Positions 9,041 to 19,660 of a stretch of DNA of 64,000 bases are shown here, piece by piece (positions within the stretch are counted from its first letter, which is position 1; each line of letters begins with the position of its first letter). Origin of the DNA: Ruminococcus sp. AM22-13 (GTDB lineage Bacteria; Bacillota; Clostridia; Lachnospirales; Lachnospiraceae); NCBI RefSeq assembly GCF_003471165.1, contig NZ_QRIL01000005.1, positions 62,001 to 126,000 of the forward strand, given 5' to 3'. The translations under genes were made by a program, and so were the position numbers. The notes under the pieces were generated by a model, which was not told the origin of the DNA, did not search any database, and saw only the letters and a program-made list of their open reading frames with translations.

Positions 9041-9169
9041 TATATAAATCCTCCGTATGAACCAAATAAGTATTTTAAAATTAATTCCTGTAAATAATTT
9101 CTAACTGCGAAAGCATCGTCTTATGCCCACAATAATCTATGAGCACTATCTGTACTCAGTAAGTGACTA

Positions 9170-9883
9170 TTATTTATTCTTATTAATGATCTTGCTTTCG
9201 TACTTGCCAGTTTCAATATCAATATATCTCACAAACAAAGATACCTTATTATCTTCATTCAGGCTGTTCCAGAGAAGGTTTGCAAATTCATCCATATCAT
9301 TCGGAACCGCTACCAGTTTTGGCTCTCCCTCGAAGCTTGGAAGTGGATTTCCATCGCATTTATAAGTATGAATAAAATGTCCCTCACCGGCAATCGCATT
9401 CTCATATGCAAATGTATAACGGTTGCATGCGTCCGGATTTCCGTTGTTGCTCTTGAGGATTGACATTGCATAACTGAATTTTCCATTCTCTACATGCATA
9501 ACTCCGGAAATACGAGGTGTATAGTTTGGTCCGTCTGGCTCAAATTCTCTGCTTCTTAAGGACTGTTCAAAAGTAAGCTGATGATCCATTCCCTCATAAA
9601 CAGTATCTGTCTGATCTCCGTTTGTCACGATTGTTTTGTTTCCCAGTACACGTACAGGTGCATAGATGATCAGACTCGGATCTGTAAGTTTGGATGGATC
9701 AAATGCCTGTGTGCGGATTCCTTCTCCATCTTCTACAAATACTCTGTTTCTGCTGTTCTCGCTTCTGCCCATGATGAAATAAGCTGTCACTGCTTTCTTA
9801 CCGTCTGCAGAACGTCCGATTACGATTCCTCTTCCCGGATAGGAATTCTCTTTCAGTTCTTTTTCCAGTGATAACATTTCCAT
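9170..9883 (-). CDS. purO: IMP cyclohydrolase, PurO type
   Basis: 237-residue protein of the PurO (IMP cyclohydrolase-like) family, first known from archaea, unrelated to the MGS fold used by PurH. It closes FAICAR to IMP, the last step of de novo purine synthesis. The N-terminal YPGRGIVIGRS and the ITAYFIMGRSENSRNRVF-like region (about residues 15-50) are hallmarks. Two ATGs lie close together; the first at 9883 follows AAGGAG and is used here. It is the first gene after the ZTP riboswitch and is followed by the AICAR transformylase, so substrate and product flow directly between the two. Confidence 0.88.
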   Translation of the reverse strand: MEMLSLEKELKENSYPGRGIVIGRSADGKKAVTAYFIMGRSENSRNRVFVEDGEGIRTQAFDPSKLTDPSLIIYAPVRVLGNKTIVTNGDQTDTVYEGMDHQLTFEQSLRSREFEPDGPNYTPRISGVMHVENGKFSYAMSILKSNNGNPDACNRYTFAYENAIAGEGHFIHTYKCDGNPLPSFEGEPKLVAVPNDMDEFANLLWNSLNEDNKVSLFVRYIDIETGKYESKIINKNK

Positions 9884-9915
9884 AATTTTTTCTCCTTTTC
9901 ATTAAAAATAAGGTC

Positions 9916-9949
9916 AAAAAAAGCCTGGGAAACCCTTTCTCTCCAGGCT
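9916..9949 (-). terminator. Expression-platform terminator of the ZTP riboswitch
   Basis: On the minus strand AGCCTGG (9949-9943) pairs with CCAGGCT (9928-9922), followed by a run of seven T. The CCCAGGC of this hairpin can also pair with the GCCTGGG at the 3' end of the aptamer, so ligand-stabilised aptamer and terminator are mutually exclusive, the arrangement expected of a genetic ON switch. Confidence 0.85.
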
Positions 9950-10021
9950 GCCCAGGCGGTCGGCTCATATACACACTGCACTCCCTGTAGGTAATCCTAC
10001 TTCCGCCAGTCATGCAGGTAC
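9949..10021 (-). ncRNA. ZTP (pfl) riboswitch aptamer
   Basis: On the minus strand the leader shows all parts of the pfl motif: CTGCATGACTGGCGG, a small hairpin GTAGG-ATTA-CCTAC, then AGGGAGTGCAG closing the first stem (CTGCA with TGCAG), a linker, and the conserved 3' pseudoknot domain CCGCCTGGGCA. ZTP riboswitches sense ZMP/ZTP, which accumulate when 10-formyl-tetrahydrofolate is short. Here it sits before purO and the enzyme that consumes ZMP, which is its classic target. The recognition is by consensus memory, not by a covariance search. Confidence 0.92.
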
Positions 10022-10045
10022 TGTTGTGAAAATTCATATGTTGCT

Positions 10046-10051
10046 ATTATA
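10046..10051 (-). promoter_or_regulatory. -10 box of the purO operon
   Basis: A perfect TATAAT (minus strand) lies about 25 bp before the aptamer. The best -35 candidate, TTGAAA, has a long 20-bp spacer, so only the -10 is called. Confidence 0.45.
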
Positions 10052-10256
10052 GTACAATACTTTTTTGCGGATTTCAAGGCAAATTTTTTTGTGCGGTACT
10101 TATTTTCTGTGTGATTATTATTGTTCACTCATTACTAGCCCCATAAATGTATTGACCACTTGATGCTCTGACATATATAAAAAAATTTCAAAACATACAA
10201 GCCAATTTTCTATTACTATAGTCAATTTGGAATAAATTTTTGTTACGTTACCGGCA

Positions 10257-11165
10257 TTATCCTTGCAATCCATAATCTACATTGATCTGCGCTGCAATAT
10301 CCGCTTTCATCTGAAGCCATGCATCCGGATTTTCCACATAATATTTCGGGCAGTCCTTTCCAGTAACATCATAGTGGCGGATCACATTTTCGGATGTGAG
10401 CCCAAACCGCACGCATAACCATGCTGTCAGTTTCACTACAGAATCATATGTTGAATCATTGAATTGCCCCGTTTCATCCGGATGGCAGCATTCGATTGAG
10501 ATTGTATCTATATTGCGCGAATTCGTCGCATAAGACATTTCAGAAGTAGGGATACACTGCACCACCTCTCCGTCCAGTCCCACCACAAAATGGCTGCTTA
10601 CCTTCGTATCATGGGTATTTGCCAGATTCTCAAAATAGTTCCTGTTTGCAATAGCTGTTGCTCCTGGATTTGCAGTGTAATGAATTGCAATATAGTTTAC
10701 ACTTTCGATAGGAATCTGTGGTCTGGAATACTCATTTGGTGTGAGCAGTTCCACATCAATATAAGGTGCTCCCTCTTTCTGCCACTGCTCTGGTCCACCG
10801 GATGAATCGTCTCCTGAGGATGTTTCTGATTGTTCTGTATCAGAAACCATGTCATCCGAATTATGTAAAAAATCCCCAATACTCCATCCATTTTCCCCAG
10901 CACGATTCAGCACGATCCATCCAGCTAAAAGCACGATAATAATTAACAGGACAGCTATAAACACTCGCTGATTTCTCTGTTTTATTCTGCTGCTCTTTCC
11001 CCTTTTCTTTCTGACAGTCGATTTTTTCGCCTCATAGAGTGTGGCTGATTTTGCATTTTTTGAAGTTCCTGCTTTTCTCCCCGTCTTCTTTGCGCTCCCT
11101 GACTTCGCCGCAGTTTTCGTGCCTTTTTTACTTGATTTCTTAGTTTTGTTTATCTGTTTTTGCAT
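10257..11165 (-). CDS. Membrane-anchored N-acetylmuramoyl-L-alanine amidase (Amidase_2)
   Basis: 302 residues. The first 67 form a very basic Lys/Arg-rich cytoplasmic tail; one membrane helix spans about 68-87; an acidic Ser/Asp-rich linker follows to about 130; and the zinc amidase domain (about 150-295) lies outside the cell. Zinc ligands visible are H162 (IAIHYTA), H264 (VIRHYDVTGK) and C272 (DCP). The domain cuts the bond between MurNAc and the stem peptide. The long basic tail is unusual for an amidase. It begins 2 nt after a short out-of-family reading frame and lies downstream of guaB's terminator. Confidence 0.9.
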   Translation of the reverse strand: MQKQINKTKKSSKKGTKTAAKSGSAKKTGRKAGTSKNAKSATLYEAKKSTVRKKRGKSSRIKQRNQRVFIAVLLIIIVLLAGWIVLNRAGENGWSIGDFLHNSDDMVSDTEQSETSSGDDSSGGPEQWQKEGAPYIDVELLTPNEYSRPQIPIESVNYIAIHYTANPGATAIANRNYFENLANTHDTKVSSHFVVGLDGEVVQCIPTSEMSYATNSRNIDTISIECCHPDETGQFNDSTYDSVVKLTAWLCVRFGLTSENVIRHYDVTGKDCPKYYVENPDAWLQMKADIAAQINVDYGLQG

Positions 11166-11282
11166 TTTTACCTTCTCTTACAGGATTCTATACCTGCAAT
11201 AATCGCCTCAGCGATATAATTTCTCTCCGTCATATATGGAGACTTTTTTGTATCTTCTAGTGTACCGACAAGTCGATTTCTT

Positions 11283-11356
11283 GATACAAAAAACACCCCT
11301 GTCAGCATATGCCGGAAGGTATTTGCTTTCCTTCCGCCAGCAGCCAACCGGGGCAT
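11283..11356 (-). terminator. Terminator of guaB
   Basis: A long imperfect hairpin on the minus strand: the CCCCGG...GGAAGG arm (about 11355-11331) pairs with CCTTCCGG...CAGGGGTG (about 11315-11288), followed by TTTTTTG. The T-run with GATACAAAAAA (11283-11293) is itself complementary to TTTTTTGTATC at 11244-11254, giving a second possible stem. Confidence 0.75.
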
Positions 11357-11375
11357 TTATTATTGTAAATCTTTA

Positions 11376-12905
<1,530 letters not shown>

Positions 12906-12942
12906 TTATTTTCAACAAGTGTAACAAAAATCAGTTTCTATG

Positions 12943-13446
12943 TCAATCCAAAAAAACTTTGCTCGGTGCTGAATTTTTCATAGCCTGTGCAAGTTTCTCG
13001 TCTGGCTCAAGGATGATCTTGCATAATTCTCCGTCCAGTCTTGTGATGATTCCGAAGCGTTTATGCTCTGAATTTCCTGATGAAAAATCCAGTACTTTCA
13101 TCTTCTGGTTTCCGTTATAATAGTCCATTCTGTGGGAATTTAACGGTGCTGCCAGATCTGCCTCTGATAATTTGAAACTCTTTACTCTCTTTCTTTTTGT
13201 TTTCGCCATTACCATATCGATGTCGAAATCGCCGTTGATAAACAGATATTCGTATTCTACGTCTGTTTTAGGAATTACGAAATAACATGCAATTCCAAGT
13301 GCTACAGCTACGATCCATATTAATGGAGTGATAATCAGTCCGGCAATTACTGCGATTGCTGTCAACACAATCAGGCCATACTTTACAAAGCTGTCTTTGA
13401 TTGTGTGTTCCCGTTTTACCAATAATTCTGAATACAGGTCACTCAT
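12943..13446 (-). CDS. Small two-helix membrane protein, DUF6106-like
   Basis: 167 residues: a short polar N-terminus, a hydrophobic stretch at about 25-60 that forms two membrane helices (YGLIVLTAIAVIAGLIITPL and the following WIVAVALGIACYFVIP), and a soluble C-terminal domain rich in beta-type sequence with basic KTKRKRVKSFKL. The pattern recalls the DUF6106 family of clostridia, but the assignment is from memory and the function is unknown. Start ATG at 13446 follows AAGGAG. Its gene ends 110 bp before guaB on the same strand, so the two may be co-transcribed. Confidence 0.75.
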   Translation of the reverse strand: MSDLYSELLVKREHTIKDSFVKYGLIVLTAIAVIAGLIITPLIWIVAVALGIACYFVIPKTDVEYEYLFINGDFDIDMVMAKTKRKRVKSFKLSEADLAAPLNSHRMDYYNGNQKMKVLDFSSGNSEHKRFGIITRLDGELCKIILEPDEKLAQAMKNSAPSKVFLD

Positions 13447-13535
13447 CTTCTTTGCTCCTTTTCTTCTGTTTTTCCGGTAGTCTGAATCAAATTTTCAGCA
13501 ACCCGGATGATTTAATAGGTATTATAGCACAAAAA

Positions 13536-13561
13536 GGGACTGCCGTCTATGCGGCAGTCCC
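13536..13561 (-). terminator. Terminator of the Fn3/Ig-like gene
   Basis: GGGACTGCCG pairs with CGGCAGTCCC around a 6-nt loop and is followed, in the minus direction, by TTTTTGTG. It lies 90 bp after the minus-strand stop at 13651. Confidence 0.88.
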
Positions 13562-13650
13562 CCAGATTTTGTCAGTTTAGAAAATCTCATCACAAAAGAT
13601 GATATTCCATGGATTTTGACCCGTAGCTGTGAAGCATTGAGCAGGTACAC

Positions 13651-14367
13651 TTATTTCATATTTACTGTTACCACACATTTTGCAACCACACCCGAACCAT
13701 CCAGCGCATGAGCTGTAATTACCGCAGTTCCATTTCCCACAGGTGTGAGGTAATGTTTACTGAATTCCGTTGCCCATCCACTGTTTACCAGTACAACAGA
13801 CTTATCACTCGTGGTCCATCTGCATCCCTTTACTGTGGCATTGGATGGACTGTAGGTTGCTTCTATAACATAATGCTTCTTCTTGTCTGTGATTGTTACG
13901 GATGTCTGGCTTAATTTGATTGATTTCACTTTGATCACCTGAGTATTCTGATCATCCGGGATAGAAGGCAGTTCTGAAGTTCCATTGTCATCTTTATAAT
14001 CTACGGTTACTTTACACTGAGCAGTCAGTCCGGAACCATCCAGCGCATAAGCTGTAACTACTGCTGTTCCATTTCCCACAGCCGTAAGCATTGTACTTGA
14101 AGAAGCCAGATAATCATATCCATCTACCGATACTACAGACGGATCACTGCTTACCCATCCAAGCATTTTATAATAAGCTCTGAACGGCAGAACCATAGAA
14201 TCAAGAAATACCCTATCTCCTTTAGATGTCATGGTGATAGAACGTCGACTTAAGGTTATATCTGTCATCAGTGTCGGATGTACTCCCGGCGGAATCGGAA
14301 TCGGTGTCGGGACTGCCGGCTGTGCAGGTGTCGGTGTGACCGGTCTTTCTGTTTTACTCAGAATTCT
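13651..14367 (-). pseudogene. C-terminal Ig-like half of a secreted protein, out of frame with its N-terminal half
   Basis: The open frame has no ribosome binding site or proper start; the first ATG is at 14268. Reading back from there, the frame stays open to 14367 and encodes a Pro/Thr-rich linker (PVTPTPAQPAVPTPIPIPPG) in front of two Ig-like (BIG2-type) repeats, each with WxSSDPSVVSV or WTTSDKSVVLV and the closing GNGTAVVTAYALDGSG / GNGTAVITAHALDGSG. The preceding Fn3-type frame ends at 14358, inside this frame, which is shifted by one base. A single -1 shift near 14365-14368 (AGTAAAGAA) would join the two into one protein of about 615 residues. Likely a frameshift mutation or sequence error; programmed frameshifting is less likely because no canonical slippery heptamer is seen. 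Confidence 0.8.
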
Positions 14368-15506
14368 TTACTTCCCACTTTATAGTTCAGAGGTTCGCTG
14401 TAATGCTTAAGTATGTTATCCTCTTTATCTATAAACCATCGATATTTAAAATTCACAGATTTAGCATACCAGTAATAATTCTCATATAAATAATCATGTT
14501 TTTCCGACATCTGCGGGTCCCAGAAATAACCGCTCATTCGCTTTGATTTATAACCTGAACCGGTCTTCTCACAAGTATAAAGCTGACAGATTTTCCGGGT
14601 ATAGGTCTTATCTCCTTCCTCCCAAGGGCAGTCAGATCCTACGATCAATTCCGGAATTGAGTCATTGTTCATGTCAAAAACAAAATACTCAAGATTCACT
14701 GTGCCGTACGGCATTGGCTCGATCATACCTATCTTATCCCCTGCTTTAACTGCACGCAGAACATCGACATATGCATCTCTGACCGTTGGAAAAGTAAATT
14801 GGGGAGAATCAAGAACTGCAAGCAGGATATTTGAACGATTTCCCGTTGTTTTGGTCTTGCTGTCGTATCCACATACAGCATAATAATTGGCCCATCCACG
14901 AACTGGTGTTGTATCTTTATATTTCAGTGTATTTGATTTTACCCTGGCGATCCTTTTCCATGAGCTTCTGTAGGTTCTTCGATAAATCTCATAAGAGTCA
15001 CAGCCACCTGCTTTACTCCATGACAGATTTACTGAAATCTTATCAGAATTAACCTCCGCTTTATTAAGCTTCACCGTTTCCGGTAAAATCTGTATCATAA
15101 TTCCTCTTTTATTATACGCACCATACTTTTTGGAGGCAGAATTATAAGCTTTTACTGTATAAGCATATGATCTGCCTGTCGTAAGCGGATATTTGGCAGA
15201 AGCTTTATGCGTGTAGCTGGTAGTTCCAGCTTTCACAGATGCCAGTTTCGTCCACTTTCCGGCCTTTTTCTCTTTGTAATAGATATGATAATCCGTCGCA
15301 TTATCTGCCTTTTTCCAGGTAAGCTTTACCTGTCCAAAGGCCGGGGTTGAAATATCCTGCATTGTGGCCCTGCCAGGAACATCTGTAGCCGCAAATGTAC
15401 TGGCTGGTTTTGCAAACAAAAAACAAAATGTGAGCAACATTAACACTGTTATAAAAACAGTTACATGGGATTTTTTTATGCAATCCTTCTTCATTCTTTC
15501 ACACAT
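14358..15506 (-). CDS. Secreted fibronectin type III-like repeat protein (N-terminal half of a split gene)
   Basis: 382 residues with an N-terminal signal peptide (basic start, TVFITVLMLLTFCFLFAKPASTFAA). Two fibronectin type III-like repeats follow at about 48-140 and 142-235, each with LTWKKADNATDYHIYYK or LSWSKAGGCDSYEIYRR and SYxYTVKAY-type strands. The rest, about 240-380, resembles a small beta-rich domain with FDMNNDSIPELIVG, a calcium-binding-like DxNxDxxPEL motif seen in many gut Firmicute surface proteins. Starts at 15506 or 15494 are both possible; both have purine-rich upstream sequence. It ends in TGA at 14358 while the shifted frame continues into a proline-rich linker and Ig-like repeats. 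It is extracellular; the role is unknown. Confidence 0.82.
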   Translation of the reverse strand: MCERMKKDCIKKSHVTVFITVLMLLTFCFLFAKPASTFAATDVPGRATMQDISTPAFGQVKLTWKKADNATDYHIYYKEKKAGKWTKLASVKAGTTSYTHKASAKYPLTTGRSYAYTVKAYNSASKKYGAYNKRGIMIQILPETVKLNKAEVNSDKISVNLSWSKAGGCDSYEIYRRTYRSSWKRIARVKSNTLKYKDTTPVRGWANYYAVCGYDSKTKTTGNRSNILLAVLDSPQFTFPTVRDAYVDVLRAVKAGDKIGMIEPMPYGTVNLEYFVFDMNNDSIPELIVGSDCPWEEGDKTYTRKICQLYTCEKTGSGYKSKRMSGYFWDPQMSEKHDYLYENYYWYAKSVNFKYRWFIDKEDNILKHYSEPLNYKVGSKEF

Positions 15507-15693
15507 CCTTTCTTCCTTGCTGTCGGTTGCTGCAATAAGTTCCGCTAGATTTTTCCTGCTCTTTTTTCAACTTTACCTCCTTCCTTTTTCAGTTATATTA
15601 TATGGTGTAATTTTATCACAATAAAATAGTGTAAATCAATAAAGTACGACTACTATTTGTCAAAAACTATCTTCTCTTTGTTACCACTCACAC

Positions 15694-15737
15694 AAAAAGG
15701 CGTTTCATGAATCTTTCAATTCACGAAACGCCTTTTT
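15694..15737 (-). terminator. Terminator after groEL
   Basis: An 18-bp stem (15694-15711 with 15720-15737, two mismatches) with T-runs on both sides, so it can act in both directions. Confidence 0.8.
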
Positions 15738-15747
15738 AGTCAATCGG

Positions 15748-15807
15748 ATATTCGCAATCCGCTTTTGCTACTTGCTCATAACCAAATAACTGCTTCGCAG
15801 TTTGGTT
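15748..15807. repeat. Interspersed repeat, copy 2, with following palindrome
   Basis: 15748-15784 matches 7595-7630 over nearly its whole length. It runs into a short palindrome, AACCAAA...TTTGGTT (15780-15807), with AACTG-CTTCG-CAGTT at its centre. Copy 1 is also followed by a palindrome, though a much larger and unrelated one. Confidence 0.85.
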
Positions 15808-15831
15808 AAATAATCAATTTTTGTCTATTGA

Positions 15832-17484
<1,653 letters not shown>

Positions 17485-17582
17485 CTATGAATTCTTTCTG
17501 ATACTTATCCGATATTTTATATTACGTTCTGTAGATATTATCTTATAAGTATCTTCATTTATGTTTTCTATTTTGATATTGC

Positions 17583-17870
<288 letters not shown>

Positions 17871-18000
17871 CTATGATCCTCCTTTATTCTCCAAATTGAG
17901 ATTTGTCCTGTTACTGCTGCTCTGCAATGCCCTTTCTTATTAATTAGAGATACAGATTTCAGTAACTGCTTCGGCCTTTGTCAAATCCTGCCGCTTTTTG

Positions 18001-18027
18001 CTAGCACTCATTTGTCTCGAGTGCTAA
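18001..18027. promoter_or_regulatory. CIRCE operator (HrcA site)
   Basis: CTAGCACTC-N9-GAGTGCTAA differs from the consensus TTAGCACTC-N9-GAGTGCTAA by one base. It lies between the promoter and groES, so the HrcA repressor is expected to hold the operon down at normal temperature. Confidence 0.96.
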
Positions 18028-18038
18028 TCACTGTCCTT

Positions 18039-18067
18039 ATATTATTTAAAATGGCTTGATTTCGCAA
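18039..18067 (-). promoter_or_regulatory. SigA-type promoter of groES-groEL
   Basis: On the minus strand TTGCGA (18067-18062) and TAATAT (18044-18039) are separated by 17 bp, with CIRCE starting 11 bp downstream. Confidence 0.8.
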
Positions 18068-18328
18068 GCGCTTTTAGCATTATAAAATATGATGTATCCT
18101 CTTATTTACTTATTTTTTCTAATTTTTTCTCATGTTTTCTTAATTTACAAATAATTTTAATCTTAATGCATAAATTCCTCGTGTACCGATTTGATGCCAA
18201 ACCCCAAAAACATAGAATAATTTTGATCGACAAAGTACCAGAACGAAGCGGTGCGGCATCATTATCGTTTGAAAGAAACACTGTCCTATATGAAATCAGA
18301 TATAAGTCCTTAGAAAATTCTACAATAT
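18068..18328. other. Intergenic region between codY and groES
   Basis: AT-rich and without a convincing gene. A 61-codon frame on the plus strand (18166-18351) has no ribosome binding site and runs into the codY terminator, so it is not called. Confidence 0.5.
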
Positions 18329-18359
18329 CAAAAAAACTGCCTGCTAATTAGCAGACAGT
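18329..18359 (-). terminator. Terminator of codY
   Basis: On the minus strand ACTGTCTGCT pairs with AGCAGGCAGT (one mismatch), followed by TTTTTTGATA. Confidence 0.88.
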
Positions 18360-18406
18360 CTTCTTATGTTCTTCATTATTTAGATTTATGATTTATTTAA
18401 AGCAAG

Positions 18407-19192
18407 TCAGGCTTTCTTATTTCTCTGTGCCTTGATCTCTTCCAGTTCATCAAAGATTACTTCGTTGAGAACCTTGATATAAGTTCCCTTCATACCGGAA
18501 GACCTGGATTCAATCACACCAGCACTTTCAAATTTTCTCAATGCATTTACAATTACAGATCTGGTGATTCCCACGCGGTCAGCAATCTTACTTGCAACCA
18601 GGATTCCTTCATCTCCGTCGAGTTCATCGAAGATATGAATGATTGCTTCCAACTCTGAGAAGGATAATGTATTAAATGCAGATTTCACAACCTGCTGTTT
18701 TCTGTCTTCTTCTGCATTCTCTTCGTGAACTGCACGCATCATCTCCAGACCAACTACAGTTGTACCATATTCACTGACAATAATGTCTTCAATATCATAC
18801 GGTCTGTCATAGCGGTACATAAATACTGTACCTAATCTTTCTCCTGCGATATCTATCGGATTGATGATTCCCTGATAGCTGCTTGACACATGCTCAAAGC
18901 CCAGTGTCTGAAGATTCACATTCTCTTTTGTTGACAATACACCTAAAAATCGCTCGTTCAATAATGAATCCACATATCCGCCAACTTTATCCTCAATCAG
19001 CTCGGTAATCTCTTCTACGCCCGGACATAAACTGACGCCCAGAACCTTTCCCTTTTTGCTGAGAACCAGGATATTGGAACTCAGAGTTTCCATCAGAACC
19101 TGGCAGATATCATTAAATACGACTTTACTGGAACTGCTGTTATGCAGAAGTTTGTTGATTTTTCTTGTTTTGTCCAGCAACTGAACGCTCAT
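18407..19192 (-). CDS. codY: GTP- and branched-chain amino acid-sensing regulator CodY
   Basis: 261 residues, the standard CodY length. MSVQLLDKTRKINKLLHN begins the GAF sensor domain (to about 155) that binds isoleucine, leucine and valine; the winged helix DNA-binding domain is at about 185-250 (ASKIADRVGITRSVIVNALRKFESAGVIESRS). CodY represses nitrogen and amino acid acquisition genes when nutrients are plentiful. The start is the ATG at 19192 after AGGAGG; a longer in-frame extension has no such site. It has its own promoter and terminator, although comM-dprA-topA lie upstream in the order usual for clostridia. Confidence 0.97.
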   Translation of the reverse strand: MSVQLLDKTRKINKLLHNSSSSKVVFNDICQVLMETLSSNILVLSKKGKVLGVSLCPGVEEITELIEDKVGGYVDSLLNERFLGVLSTKENVNLQTLGFEHVSSSYQGIINPIDIAGERLGTVFMYRYDRPYDIEDIIVSEYGTTVVGLEMMRAVHEENAEEDRKQQVVKSAFNTLSFSELEAIIHIFDELDGDEGILVASKIADRVGITRSVIVNALRKFESAGVIESRSSGMKGTYIKVLNEVIFDELEEIKAQRNKKA

Positions 19193-19367
19193 ATAGTCCT
19201 CCTTTCGCCTTGCATATATCTGAATTCTTTTCTGTTTATCTTTCACTCATCTTAATAATATATGAACAGAAACCTTTTCTGACACTATTTAAGCAATGAA
19301 CAGTATCTTCACTCTGTTCTGAAAGAAGATTCAGACATACCCGGTCAATAACTTTACTCGTACTTTA

Positions 19368-19396
19368 ATACTACACGTTTCGCAGATAAATTACAA
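19368..19396 (-). promoter_or_regulatory. Promoter of codY
   Basis: On the minus strand TTGTAA (19396-19391) and TAGTAT (19373-19368) with a 17-bp spacer, giving a leader of about 170 nt. Confidence 0.55.
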
Positions 19397-19427
19397 GACA
19401 AATTTTATAATTTTTTTATTTATTTTT

Positions 19428-19442
19428 GCTTTTCTGAAAATA
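19428..19442. promoter_or_regulatory. Candidate CodY box upstream of codY
   Basis: GCTTTTCTGAAAATA matches the CodY consensus AATTTTCWGAAAATT at 12 of 15 positions and lies about 32 bp upstream of the proposed codY -35 box. This suggests autoregulation. The consensus comes from Bacillus and Lactococcus and is assumed to hold here. Confidence 0.6.
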
Positions 19443-19557
19443 GATTCCTTTTGCAAATATTATTCAATAAATATGGTGTTATTTCGGAATACAGTTTTTC
19501 TCAAAACCGGATTATTATTTATTACACTGTATGTATATTACAAACATATTTTATGAC

Positions 19558-19596
19558 AAAAAAATACAGGAAAAGTATCATTCTCTTCCTGTATTT
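19558..19596 (-). terminator. Terminator of topA
   Basis: AAATACAGGAA (19562-19572) pairs perfectly with TTCCTGTATTT (19586-19596); in the minus direction the stem is followed by TTTTTTTG. It separates topA from codY. Confidence 0.88.
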
Positions 19597-19660
19597 ATAC
19601 TATCTTTTATATTTTCATCTACGAAGATTTTCTAAGCATGTTTAAAAATGCATTCTACTT

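Noticed and set aside
11168..11356. 62-codon frame between guaB and the amidase gene
   Set aside because: Its first half is the guaB terminator hairpin. The last 20 codons end 2 nt before the amidase start and might be a leader peptide, but nothing supports this beyond spacing.
18166..18351. 61-codon plus-strand frame between groES and codY
   Set aside because: No ribosome binding site, no recognisable domain, and it runs into the codY terminator.
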